A stretch of 6,643 nt of DNA from Gammaproteobacteria bacterium (GCA_030621975.1 JAUXGQ010000088.1:1-6643); one strand, 5' to 3'. Shown: positions 1-6,616, counted from the stretch's first letter. The notes: a model not told the origin generated them from the sequence alone. Program-made: numbers and translations.

Positions 1-29
1 AACCGCTCAACGTACTACCAGTCGTGGGT

Positions 30-114
30 GTGGGGGCCAACCGGATAAGCACGCTTACTACATCTAGTAAGAGGGTGTGAAAACCGGATAAGCACGGTTT
101 GATGTGGTTCCCAC
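30..114. other. Three-stem foldback sequence, unidentified
   Basis: This stretch can fold into a three-way-junction-like shape. An outer stem pairs 30-39 with 105-114 (10 pairs, two of them G-T). Inside it are a 6-bp hairpin, CTTACT (54-59) with AGTAAG (66-71), and a 5-bp hairpin, AAACC (81-85) with GGTTT (96-100). A 15-bp direct repeat lies within it. No open reading frame of note crosses it. It could be the edge of a mobile element or a small structured RNA. I compared it mentally with group II intron domain V and found no convincing match. Its identity is unknown. Confidence 0.35.
39..96 (+). repeat. 15-bp direct repeat pair (39-53 and 82-96)
   Basis: The sequence AACCGGATAAGCACG occurs identically at 39-53 and 82-96, start-to-start spacing 43 bp. 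Only the second copy is flanked so that it forms its own hairpin (AAACC/GGTTT). The repeat is exact, so chance is unlikely, but its origin is unknown. Confidence 0.75.
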
Positions 115-192
115 GAGCTTTGGGCGCCAGCCTACTATGAGCAAGCAAAGTCGCATCTACCAAAAGCTTTTTTTTTCTCTATTTTTTCCTTT

Positions 193-226
193 GTGTCTCC
201 GTGCCTCCGTGTGAGACACTTTTTTT
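193..226 (+). terminator. Rho-independent terminator, + strand
   Basis: A perfect 7-bp stem pairs GTGTCTC (193-199) with GAGACAC (213-219) around a 13-nt loop, followed at once by seven T residues (220-226). This is the classic intrinsic terminator layout for + strand transcription. It would stop a transcript entering from the left of the window before leuB. The stem and loop contain two copies of CTCCGTG (197-203 and 205-211), so the terminator may derive from a short tandem repeat. The T-rich tract just upstream (168-192) is not part of the stem. Confidence 0.55.
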
Positions 227-272
227 GTACCGAGATGTGGGTAAAGGGCAGGGCTAGCGTAGATAAAAATCA

Positions 273-340
273 ACCACGAAGAGCACGAAGGACACGAAGA
301 ATTTCTTGTTTTTCTTCGAGTCCTTCGTGCTCTTCGTGGT
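273..340. repeat. Long hairpin built from 9-bp CACGAAG units
   Basis: The left arm (273-301) begins with three tandem 9-mers, accacgaag, agcacgaag and gacacgaag. The right arm (312-340) is its reverse complement with one mismatch in 29 pairs; 20 of the pairs are uninterrupted. The loop is 10 nt of mostly T. From memory, CACGAAG-type repeats are scattered through intergenic regions of many environmental bacterial genomes; I cannot name a family. The same 27 bp as 273-299 recurs at the right end of the window. As RNA this would be a very stable stem lying in the leuB leader if transcription starts upstream. Confidence 0.8.
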
Positions 341-390
341 AAAAATAGAAATGTGGGCTCCTGTAATATTCGGGTTCATTACTCTCATTG

Positions 391-412
391 GTCTGAGGCA
401 ATGCCTCGCTAG
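391..412 (+). repeat. 22-bp inverted repeat, left copy
   Basis: This 22-bp sequence is repeated exactly, in reverse complement, at 6559-6580. It contains the near-perfect palindrome GAGGCAATGCCTC (395-407), six pairs around a central A. With the hairpin to its left and a shared CTGTAAT (361-367), it forms a composite repeat whose right-hand counterpart faces it across the four genes. It lies 62 bp upstream of the leuB start, so it could also affect leuB expression. Confidence 0.8.
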
Positions 413-474
413 CATCTTCACTCTACTTCAGCGGCGGCAGTTGCTTTTCAGTAAACATTGAGAGATGAATTTGT

Positions 475-1557
475 ATGACTAATAAGATCCTGATTCTCCC
501 CGGTGACGGTATCGGGCCGGAGATAGTGGCGGAAGCCGTCAAGGTACTGGACTGTCTGCGCAAAGACTTCGGGCTGGGGCTGGAGATGGAGCAGGGGCTG
601 GTGGGCGGCAGTGCGTATGACGAGACGGGCCATCCGCTGCCGGATCTGACCCTGGAGCAGGCCGGCGCGGCGGATGCGGTCCTGTTGGGTGCGGTTGGGG
701 GCCCCAAGTGGGAGTTCCTGGATATTTCGGTGCGCCCGGAAAAGGGTCTGCTGGGTTTGCGGGCCGGCATGGGGTTGTTCGCCAATCTGCGTCCCGCCAT
801 ACTCTATCCGCAGTTGGCCTCGGCGTCGACACTGCGCCCGGAAGTGGTTTCCGGACTGGATATAATGATCGTGCGGGAACTGACGGGTGGGATCTATTTT
901 GGTCACCCCAGGGGGGTCAGAACGCTTGAGAATGGCGAACGGGAGGGCTATAACACCTTGGTCTACCGGGAATCGGAGATCGAGCGTATCAGTCGCGTGG
1001 CGTTCGATATCGCGGCTAAACGCGATCAGCGTGTCTGCTCCATCGACAAGGCCAATGTCCTGGAGTGCACGGAACTCTGGCGTGAGGTGGTAAGTCGCGT
1101 TGCCACAGAGTATCCTCAGCAGACACTCAGCCACATGTATGTGGATAATGCGGCGATGCAACTGGTTCGGGCGCCGAAACAGTTCGACGTGATGGTGACC
1201 ACCAACATGTTCGGCGATATCCTGTCGGATTGTGCCGCGATGCTGACCGGTTCCATTGGCATGCTGCCCTCCGCCTCCCTGGACGAACATGGCAAGGGCA
1301 TGTATGAGCCCATTCATGGATCTGCGCCGGATATTGCCGGGCAGGGCCTGGCGAACCCGCTGGCAACTATCCTCTCCGTCTCCATGATGTTGCGATACAG
1401 CCTGGATCAGGAGGCGATGGCGGTGCGCGTCGATAGCGCCGTCAACCGGGTATTGGAGCAGGGACTGCGGACCCCGGATATCTGGGCTGAGGGGGATACC
1501 CGGGTCGGCACGGCCGAGATGGGTGATGCCGTAGTGGCGGCACTAGCCGACCAGTGA
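475..1557 (+). CDS. leuB: 3-isopropylmalate dehydrogenase LeuB
   Basis: LeuB oxidises and decarboxylates 3-isopropylmalate to 2-oxoisocaproate with NAD+, the third dedicated step of leucine synthesis, in the cytoplasm. The 360-residue length is normal. Visible family signatures are GDGIGPEI (10-17), LGLRAGMGLFANLRP (93-107, substrate arginines 96 and 106), RELTGGIYFG (134-143, with Arg134 and Tyr141), DKANVL (191-196, catalytic Lys192), the metal-binding aspartates in YVDNAAMQL (Asp224) and NMFGDILSD (Asp248, Asp252), and the coenzyme loop HGSAPDIAG (281-289). The HGSAPDIAG loop and overall form favour LeuB over isocitrate or tartrate dehydrogenases. The ATG start gives the usual N terminus; a modest GAGAG (460-464) lies 10 nt upstream. 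leuCD, the usual neighbours, are not in the 474 bp upstream. The gene looks intact. Confidence 0.97.
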   Translation: MTNKILILPGDGIGPEIVAEAVKVLDCLRKDFGLGLEMEQGLVGGSAYDETGHPLPDLTLEQAGAADAVLLGAVGGPKWEFLDISVRPEKGLLGLRAGMGLFANLRPAILYPQLASASTLRPEVVSGLDIMIVRELTGGIYFGHPRGVRTLENGEREGYNTLVYRESEIERISRVAFDIAAKRDQRVCSIDKANVLECTELWREVVSRVATEYPQQTLSHMYVDNAAMQLVRAPKQFDVMVTTNMFGDILSDCAAMLTGSIGMLPSASLDEHGKGMYEPIHGSAPDIAGQGLANPLATILSVSMMLRYSLDQEAMAVRVDSAVNRVLEQGLRTPDIWAEGDTRVGTAEMGDAVVAALADQ

Positions 1558-1606
1558 ACAGAAATGGGCAAACTTTTGAGGCACATCGAGATTCTGTTGT
1601 GAATTT

Positions 1607-1632
1607 AACGCCTGAATTCCGAACGCCTGAAT
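1607..1632 (+). repeat. Short tandem repeat, 11-bp unit at 15-bp period
   Basis: AACGCCTGAAT occurs exactly at 1607-1617 and again at 1622-1632, about 50 bp after the leuB stop codon. No gene, terminator stem or other recognisable feature overlaps it. The rest of 1558-1679 holds nothing else I can identify. Confidence 0.55.
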
Positions 1633-1679
1633 GAGTTACGAAAGCATCCATCCGACCCGCTGATACCCGCTTTCTGAGA

Positions 1680-1894
1680 CTAGGAGGCTGTCCGAGAATG
1701 GGGGCCGTAGCGAGCGGACGTGGGGCCGAGGCGGATTTTGTGCTCGAATGAGGCGAATATTGGGCATATTTAACGAATTCGAGCGCAAAATCCGGCCGGC
1801 ATCCACGTTCGCGCACGCCTACATGGATGTAGGTAGTTAGAGCAATGCAGGAGCAATTGCCGAGTAGGTCATCCATTCTCGGACAGCCTCCTAG
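1680..1894. mobile_element. MITE-like element with 22-bp terminal inverted repeats
   Basis: The ends are perfect inverted repeats of 22 bp (1680-1701 and 1873-1894). The outermost four bases are CTAG on each side. CTAG is self-complementary, so it may be a target duplication rather than part of the element; the element would then run 1684-1890 (207 bp) and begin GAGGCTGTCCGAGAATG. It carries no transposase, so it would need one supplied in trans. CTAG or TA targets with short terminal repeats recall IS5-type DDE elements, but this is an inference. The interior holds a second long inverted repeat (1732-1749 with 1777-1794), an outer stem around 1714-1723 with 1803-1812, and a small hairpin, CCTACAT GG ATGTAGG (1818-1833). 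It splits leuB from asd and is probably a genomic repeat. Confidence 0.75.
1732..1794. repeat. Internal long inverted repeat of the MITE-like element
   Basis: Bases 1732-1749 pair with 1777-1794 at 17 of 18 positions; the one exception (1741/1785) is a T-G pair. The 27-base loop is AT-rich. Flanking bases 1714-1723 pair again with 1803-1812 after an internal gap (nine Watson-Crick pairs and one G-T). Transcribed, the whole element would fold into one extended, branched stem closed by the terminal repeats. No T-run follows, so it is not a standard terminator. Confidence 0.7.
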
Positions 1895-1915
1895 CAAAGC
1901 AGTCCAAGGCAAGGT

Positions 1916-1948
1916 ATCTGTAAGCACAGATCGATTTGATGATATATT
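1916..1948 (+). promoter_or_regulatory. Dyad and -10-like box upstream of asd
   Basis: A perfect 6-bp dyad, ATCTGT (1916-1921) and ACAGAT (1926-1931), with a 4-nt spacer lies between the MITE-like element and asd. It is followed by the AT-rich TATATT (1943-1948), a possible -10 box 20 nt before the start codon. I see no convincing -35 box at the expected distance. The dyad could be an operator or part of a leader stem. This is a weak, speculative call. Confidence 0.2.
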
Positions 1949-1968
1949 GAACGACAGGAACCAAACGC

Positions 1969-2991
1969 ATGAGCAAGGTATTTGATGTCGCCGTGGTAGG
2001 CGCGACCGGGGCGGTGGGCGAGACCATGTTGTCGATACTCGCCGAACGCAGGTTTCCGGTTGGGAATGTGTACGCCCTGGCGAGTAGCCGCTCGGTGTCG
2101 AAACGGGTTCCCTTCGGCGGCAAGCAACTCACGGTTGAGGAGTTGTCGGGATTCGACTTCAGCAAGGTGCAGATCGGTCTGTTTTCCGCTGGGGCTTCCA
2201 TCTCGAAAGAGTTTGCCCCAAAAGCCGCCGCCGCGGGTTGTGTGGTGATAGATAATACCTCGCAGTTTCGCTACCAGGAGGATATTCCGTTGGTAGTGCC
2301 GGAGGTGAATCCGGAGGCGATCGCCGACTACAGGACACATGGGATTATCGCCAATCCCAACTGTTCTACGATACAGATGCTGGTGGCATTGAAGCCGATC
2401 CATGATGCGGTAGGTATAACGCGTATCAATGTCTGTACCTACCAGGCGGTATCCGGTACCGGCAAACCGGCCATGGAGGAGCTCGCCGGCCAGTCGGCCA
2501 GGTTGTTGAATGGGAAACCCATAACCGCACAGGTCTATCCCAAGCAGATCGCCTTTAATGTATTGCCCCATATCGATGAGTTTCAAGACAACGGTTATAC
2601 CAAGGAAGAGATGAAAATGGTGTGGGAAACCCAGAAAATCCTGGGTGATCCCTCTATTCTGGTGAATCCCACCGCGGTGCGTGTACCCGTGTTCTATGGT
2701 CATTCGGAGGCGCTGCATATCGAGACTCGGGAAAAGATCAGCGCGGCCCAGGTACGGGCGCTGCTGTCAACGGCACCGGGTATCACGGTCCTGGATGAAC
2801 ACCAGGACGGAGGTTATCCAACAGCGGTTACAGAATCGGCGGGAAATGACGATACCTTTGTAGGACGTATCCGGGATGATATTTCCCATCCGCGCGGATT
2901 GGACTTGTGGGTGGTCTCGGACAATCTGCGAAAGGGCGCTGCGTTGAACAGTGTGCAGATCGCGGAAGTTCTGGTAAAAAACTATTTATAA
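1969..2991 (+). CDS. asd: Aspartate-semialdehyde dehydrogenase
   Basis: Asd reduces L-aspartyl-4-phosphate to aspartate semialdehyde with NADPH, the branch point to lysine, diaminopimelate (for peptidoglycan), threonine and methionine; it is a cytoplasmic enzyme. The Rossmann loop GATGAVG (11-17) starts the protein. The catalytic Cys132 sits in ANPNCSTIQ (128-136). Substrate residues follow in YQAVSGTGK (Gln159) and RVPVFYGHSE (Arg238, catalytic His245). VVSDNLRKGAALN (315-327) completes the C-terminal NADP contact. At 340 residues it belongs to the shorter form of the family rather than the ~370-residue enteric form. The start is supported by AGGAA (1956-1960), 8 nt before the ATG. It lies between leuB and fimV as in Pseudomonas, but 411 bp from leuB because of the MITE-like insertion. 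It appears intact and is presumably essential. Confidence 0.97.
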   Translation: MSKVFDVAVVGATGAVGETMLSILAERRFPVGNVYALASSRSVSKRVPFGGKQLTVEELSGFDFSKVQIGLFSAGASISKEFAPKAAAAGCVVIDNTSQFRYQEDIPLVVPEVNPEAIADYRTHGIIANPNCSTIQMLVALKPIHDAVGITRINVCTYQAVSGTGKPAMEELAGQSARLLNGKPITAQVYPKQIAFNVLPHIDEFQDNGYTKEEMKMVWETQKILGDPSILVNPTAVRVPVFYGHSEALHIETREKISAAQVRALLSTAPGITVLDEHQDGGYPTAVTESAGNDDTFVGRIRDDISHPRGLDLWVVSDNLRKGAALNSVQIAEVLVKNYL

Positions 2992-3100
2992 GCTATAGTT
3001 AGCTGATATATAGAAAGTACATTCTATTTGTTGTCCCCAGCTGCGGGACGCTTTAAGGAGTCTCCACTGTTTGGTGCCTGGGCACTGGAATCGGGGAGGC

Positions 3101-3106
3101 GAGGAG
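3101..3106 (+). promoter_or_regulatory. Ribosome binding site that fixes the fimV start
   Basis: GAGGAG lies 5 nt before the ATG at 3112. The frame is open back to a TTG at 3028, but the extra 28 residues (rich in Gly, Arg and Glu) would bury the signal peptide, and that TTG has no such site. This argues for 3112. Further upstream, 2992-3100 holds only short AT-rich dyads (2991-3004 and 3011-3026) and no clear terminator for asd. Confidence 0.7.
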
Positions 3107-3111
3107 AAGAT

Positions 3112-5700
3112 ATGGTTCGCAAACTGCCCCTGGTATTGGCCATGGCCGCTGCGCTATCCCCGATCGGTGTTGCGGCACTGGGGCTGGGAGAGATCCATCC
3201 CAGGTCGGCGTTGAATCAGGGTTTCAATGCAGACATAGATCTACTGTCGGTAAAGCAGGGTGAATTGGATGATGTAAAAGTCAATCTCGCATCACCCGAG
3301 GCGTTTGCTCGCGCCGGTGTGGAGCGTTCGTTTCTGCTCTCCAAATTACGTTTCAAACCCAAGCGCAAGGCCGATGGATCAGCGGTGATCGAGGTCACCA
3401 GCCAGCAGTCGATTCGTGAACCGTTCCTCAATTTTCTAGTCGAGGTGAACTGGCCGAAAGGGCGGTTGCTACGTGAGTATACGGTGTTACTGGATCCGCC
3501 CGTCACGCTCGAGCGGGGGCCAGCGCCAGTACAAGCGCCGACCCAAGCTTCGACCTCCGTTACCGGGTCGACAGCTGGGCGTTCGAGGGCTGGAGTGGCG
3601 AGTGCTGCGCGACCAGTGACCTCGAGCTCCACAACGGTTGCGGAATATCGGACCAAACGCCGCGATACGCTGTGGGAGATTGCCAAGAAGCTGAAGTCGG
3701 ATCGGGCCTCGGTAGAACAGATGATCATGGCGCTGTGGCAGGAAAATCCGCACGCCTTTTACAACAACAATGTCAATAATCTGAAGGTGGGAAAAATCCT
3801 GAGAATACCTGTTGACGAACAGGTGCGCAGTGTCGGCAAAGCTCAGGCCCGGCGGGACTTCCTGGTGCAAGCCTCCGCCTGGAAAGCGCAGCGTCGTTCG
3901 GGCGTTACACCGGCGGCGCAACCGTCTGTAGCGGCAGCGAAACCGGTATTGGCTGAGCCGGCACCTGTTGCGGCGGTATCGCCCGCGACCCCTGAATCGG
4001 AACTCAAGTTAGCCAGCGCACCCGCGGTAAAAGAGCCCGAGTCCCCACCATCGGAGGCAGCGGGCGACAGCGAGCTGGTGACCGACTTGAGGAATCAACT
4101 GCTGTTGACACAGGAGGTGGGCGAGAGCGCTCGTCAGGAGAGTGACGATCTGAAGAGCCGCGTTGATCTGTTGGAATCCCAATTGCAGGACATTCAGCGT
4201 TTGCTCGAACTGAAGAACGATCAACTCGCGCAATTGCAGGCCACGGTGGTTGGCCGCACGCGGGCCGGGCAGGCGCTGGAGTCCGAGGGCGAGACTGAAG
4301 CCCCGATTTCGGATCTGGAACAGGCTGCGCGAGACGAGCAATTTTCCGAGCTTGAGCAGCCGACCGAACCCGTGGTTGCCGATGCGCAGCAGCAACCGGT
4401 ATCCGCTCCCGGAGCGGTCGACAGGCCTTCTTCCACGGATAGTATTTTCGACACACTCAAAGAGAATGCCACCTATCTGGGTATAGGCGGCGTTGGACTG
4501 GTATTACTCCTGGGCTTGATCGGGCTATTCATAAAACGGCGCAGGGAAGCGGTGGCGGGATTTCAGGAAAGTATTCTTGTGGAGGGCGAGACAGGCGGTG
4601 TCACTGAGGAGCTGAGCCAGGCTTCGTCACCCAAGTCGGAGTTGACCGATGACATCTCCTTCCTCAGCGATTTTACTCCCAGTGACATAGAGGCCTATCA
4701 CGAGGACACCGGCGAGGTGGATCCCATCTCCGAGGCCGATGTTTATATCGCTTACGGGCGTTATCAGCAGGCCGAAGAGTTGCTAGGCCAGGCTATCAAA
4801 CAATATCCGGAGCGTCTGGATCTGAAGCATAAGCTGGCCGAGGTCGCCTATGCGAAAAAGGATCGCGAAACCTTCGCCAGTGTGGCAGCGGAGCTTAACC
4901 AGGCGGGTGCGCGCCGGGAGAACCCCGAAGCCTGGCAAAAGATTCTGGTCATGGGCAGCGAGTTGCTGCCGGATAACGAGCTGTTTGCCGGTGCCGGTTC
5001 GGTGCAGATAAACACGGAGGATACTGGCGTTACCCTGGATATAGCAGCAGATGATCAGACGGCACCGGGTCCCGGAACGGATGCGACGGGGGGTCTGGAT
5101 TTCGATCTGGACCTGGGTGTAGAGCATGACGAGGCCGAGCGGAAGGAGGATCGGTTTAACCAGGATGAACTGTTGGGAGAGAGCGGGGCTGAGCCTTCCG
5201 ACATGGAAAAACTGGGGCTGGATCTCAATATCGATGAGTTAAACGAGCTGGAGCATGCCCTTAACGACGATACCTCTTCAGTTCAAGATGAGATAGAGGA
5301 TCAGTTTAACCTGGAAGACTTCACCCGCGCCGAGGTAGAAGGCCAGGGGATGTCGACACTGGATCTTGACGAGTCGGAGCAGGAGATCTCAATCGCTGAT
5401 CTGGATTTGGGCGACCTGGACCTCGGCGACAAGATTGGGGACGAGGAGAGATTGGCCCTTTCCGATATGGGTCTGGACGCTACGCCTATAGAAAACGAGG
5501 CTGATTTTCTTGCCACTTCCGAGTCCCTGGGGGCCGAGGACCAGGCCGCCGATGAGGTGACGACCAAGCTTGATCTGGCACGAGCCTATGTGGATATGGG
5601 GGATGCCGAGGGGGCACGCAGCATACTCGATGAGGTGTTGTCGGAAGGCAATGCCAACCAGAAGAAAGAGGCATCGGTGCTGCTGGAAAACCTGAGCTGA
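3112..5700 (+). CDS. fimV: FimV-type polar hub / motility protein
   Basis: FimV is a peptidoglycan-binding inner-membrane protein that organises the cell pole and is needed for type IV pilus assembly, twitching and cyclic-AMP signalling in Pseudomonas (HubP in Vibrio). Numbered from the ATG at 3112 (862 residues), there is a signal peptide (1 to about 22, ending GVAA), and a conserved FimV N-terminal domain (about 23-131, starting LGLGEIHPRSALNQ). A Ser/Thr/Ala/Pro linker leads to a LysM domain (about 178-233, RRDTLWEIA to VGKILRIP). After a Pro/Ala linker comes a coiled coil (about 321-379), then one membrane helix (455-474) followed by KRRR, placing the C terminus in the cytoplasm. The tail has a TPR-like pair (about 540-597), a very acidic region with DLDLG motifs (665-669, 765-773), and the FimV C-terminal motif (818-861, TKLDLARAYVDMGD). 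The size is typical and no domain is broken. It starts 120 bp after asd and ends 16 bp before truA. Confidence 0.95.
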   Translation: MVRKLPLVLAMAAALSPIGVAALGLGEIHPRSALNQGFNADIDLLSVKQGELDDVKVNLASPEAFARAGVERSFLLSKLRFKPKRKADGSAVIEVTSQQSIREPFLNFLVEVNWPKGRLLREYTVLLDPPVTLERGPAPVQAPTQASTSVTGSTAGRSRAGVASAARPVTSSSTTVAEYRTKRRDTLWEIAKKLKSDRASVEQMIMALWQENPHAFYNNNVNNLKVGKILRIPVDEQVRSVGKAQARRDFLVQASAWKAQRRSGVTPAAQPSVAAAKPVLAEPAPVAAVSPATPESELKLASAPAVKEPESPPSEAAGDSELVTDLRNQLLLTQEVGESARQESDDLKSRVDLLESQLQDIQRLLELKNDQLAQLQATVVGRTRAGQALESEGETEAPISDLEQAARDEQFSELEQPTEPVVADAQQQPVSAPGAVDRPSSTDSIFDTLKENATYLGIGGVGLVLLLGLIGLFIKRRREAVAGFQESILVEGETGGVTEELSQASSPKSELTDDISFLSDFTPSDIEAYHEDTGEVDPISEADVYIAYGRYQQAEELLGQAIKQYPERLDLKHKLAEVAYAKKDRETFASVAAELNQAGARRENPEAWQKILVMGSELLPDNELFAGAGSVQINTEDTGVTLDIAADDQTAPGPGTDATGGLDFDLDLGVEHDEAERKEDRFNQDELLGESGAEPSDMEKLGLDLNIDELNELEHALNDDTSSVQDEIEDQFNLEDFTRAEVEGQGMSTLDLDESEQEISIADLDLGDLDLGDKIGDEERLALSDMGLDATPIENEADFLATSESLGAEDQAADEVTTKLDLARAYVDMGDAEGARSILDEVLSEGNANQKKEASVLLENLS

Positions 5701-5716
5701 CAACTCAGCCTTTGTT

Positions 5717-6496
5717 GTGACTGTTCCGGGTTTGTCGCGTATCGCCCTCGGTGTGGAATATGACGGTTCGGCGTTTCATGGTTGGCAGATCCAGCGGGGT
5801 GTGCGTACGGTGCAGGAGTGCCTGGAACAGGCACTGAGCCATGTTGCGGATCATCCGGTTCGTGTACATTGTGCCGGTCGTACGGATCGGGGTGTACATG
5901 GACTGCAGCAGGTGGTCCACTTCGATACCCGAGCCCTGCGCAGCGAACGTTCCTGGGTACTTGGCACCACCGTCAATCTTCCCTCCGATACCGGGGTGGT
6001 TTGGGCCAAGCGGGTATCAACCGCCTTTCATGCCCGATTTTCCGCCACCGCGCGTCACTACCGCTACTTAATTGCCAACCGGCTCACCCGTCCGGTGATT
6101 CATCATAAACGGCAGGTGTGGTGTAATAGACCTCTGGATGCATCCCGTATGCAGCGGGCGGCCGGGGACCTGTTAGGTGAACACGATTTCTCCTCTTTTC
6201 GGGCTCAGGGATGTCAGGCCAAGAGTCCGGTACGCAGAGTAACCCGTCTCGATATCTCCCGGCAAGGTGGCCTGGTGATTATGGAGGTGAGCGCCAACGG
6301 CTTCCTGCATCACATGGTGCGCAATATAGCCGGGGTCCTGATGGCCATCGGCCGGGGCGATCAGCCAGTCGATTGGGCAAGACAGGTGCTGGAGCATCGC
6401 GATCGTTCGCTGGGTGGTGTGACAGCGCCGCCCGAGGGGCTTTACTTGGTAGGTGTCAGCTATCCTGCTGAATTCGGTTTTCCGGATCCGGTGTAG
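5717..6496 (+). CDS. truA: tRNA pseudouridine(38-40) synthase TruA
   Basis: TruA converts uridines at positions 38, 39 and 40 of the tRNA anticodon arm to pseudouridine; it is cytoplasmic and works as a dimer. The 259-residue length is typical. Signatures are RIALGVEYDGSAFHGWQ (8-24), the catalytic Asp57 in AGRTDRGVHG (53-62), the active-site tyrosine in HYRYLI (Tyr115), FLHHMVRNIAG (206-216), and GVTAPPEGLYL (234-244). The proposed start is GTG, 16 bp after the fimV stop, with no good ribosome binding site. A TTG six codons on (5732) is an alternative, still ahead of all conserved motifs. Translation may depend on ribosomes finishing fimV. The fimV-truA order matches other Gammaproteobacteria, but trpF, the usual next gene, is absent from the 147 bp that follow. 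Confidence 0.96.
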   Translation: MTVPGLSRIALGVEYDGSAFHGWQIQRGVRTVQECLEQALSHVADHPVRVHCAGRTDRGVHGLQQVVHFDTRALRSERSWVLGTTVNLPSDTGVVWAKRVSTAFHARFSATARHYRYLIANRLTRPVIHHKRQVWCNRPLDASRMQRAAGDLLGEHDFSSFRAQGCQAKSPVRRVTRLDISRQGGLVIMEVSANGFLHHMVRNIAGVLMAIGRGDQPVDWARQVLEHRDRSLGGVTAPPEGLYLVGVSYPAEFGFPDPV

Positions 6497-6558
6497 CCAA
6501 GCAAGGATTTCACCGATGATGGCTTAACCAAAATGGAAGCATTTACCTGACTAGAACT

Positions 6559-6580
6559 CTAGCGAGGCATTGCCTCAGAC
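6559..6580 (-). repeat. 22-bp inverted repeat, right copy
   Basis: This is the exact reverse complement of 391-412, starting 62 bp after the truA stop. It includes the palindrome GAGGCATTGCCTC (6564-6576). Immediately to its left is another short dyad, CTAGAACTCTAG (6551-6562), which overlaps it by four bases and has no counterpart in the left copy. The homology continues outward: CTGTAAT (here ATTACAG, 6590-6596), then a 20-bp stretch matching 341-360 at about 12 of 20 positions in inverse orientation. Confidence 0.8.
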
Positions 6581-6616
6581 CGACGAGTCATTACAGTAAA
6601 CGACCTTACTACTTTC

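Noticed and set aside
1..114. Group II intron domain V/VI or intron tail
   Set aside because: Some fragments (GGTGTGGGGG, CCGGATAAGCACGGTTT) are loosely reminiscent, but the conserved AGC triad, the GNRA-like loop and the pairing of domain V are not seen.
162..192. T-rich tract after AAAAGCTTTT as a separate terminator
   Set aside because: There is no GC-rich stem directly ahead of it; only the 193-226 stem has proper terminator form.
273..340. CRISPR array
   Set aside because: The units are 9 bp in direct tandem with no unique spacers, and the second arm is inverted; this is not a CRISPR arrangement.
448..1317. Long minus-strand open frame (289 codons) opposite leuB
   Set aside because: It is the antisense shadow of a clearly real leuB; its residues (many His, Arg, Gln) are what antisense GC-rich coding gives.
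1442..1927. 161-codon open frame on the minus strand spanning the end of leuB and the MITE-like element
   Set aside because: It overlaps leuB antisense and reads straight through the palindromic element; its composition has no domain I recognise. Open frames of this kind commonly arise by chance in palindromic repeats and get annotated as hypothetical proteins.
1891..2718. Long minus-strand open frame (275 codons) opposite asd
   Set aside because: It is an antisense shadow of asd, which has all catalytic motifs intact.
2991..3026. Terminator for asd in the AT-rich dyads
   Set aside because: The two stems are only 5 bp, AT-rich, and lack a proper T-run, so they are unlikely to stop transcription.
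3028..3111. N-terminal extension of fimV from a TTG start
   Set aside because: It lacks a ribosome binding site and would place 28 charged residues before the signal peptide; the ATG at 3112 has GAGGAG at the right spacing.
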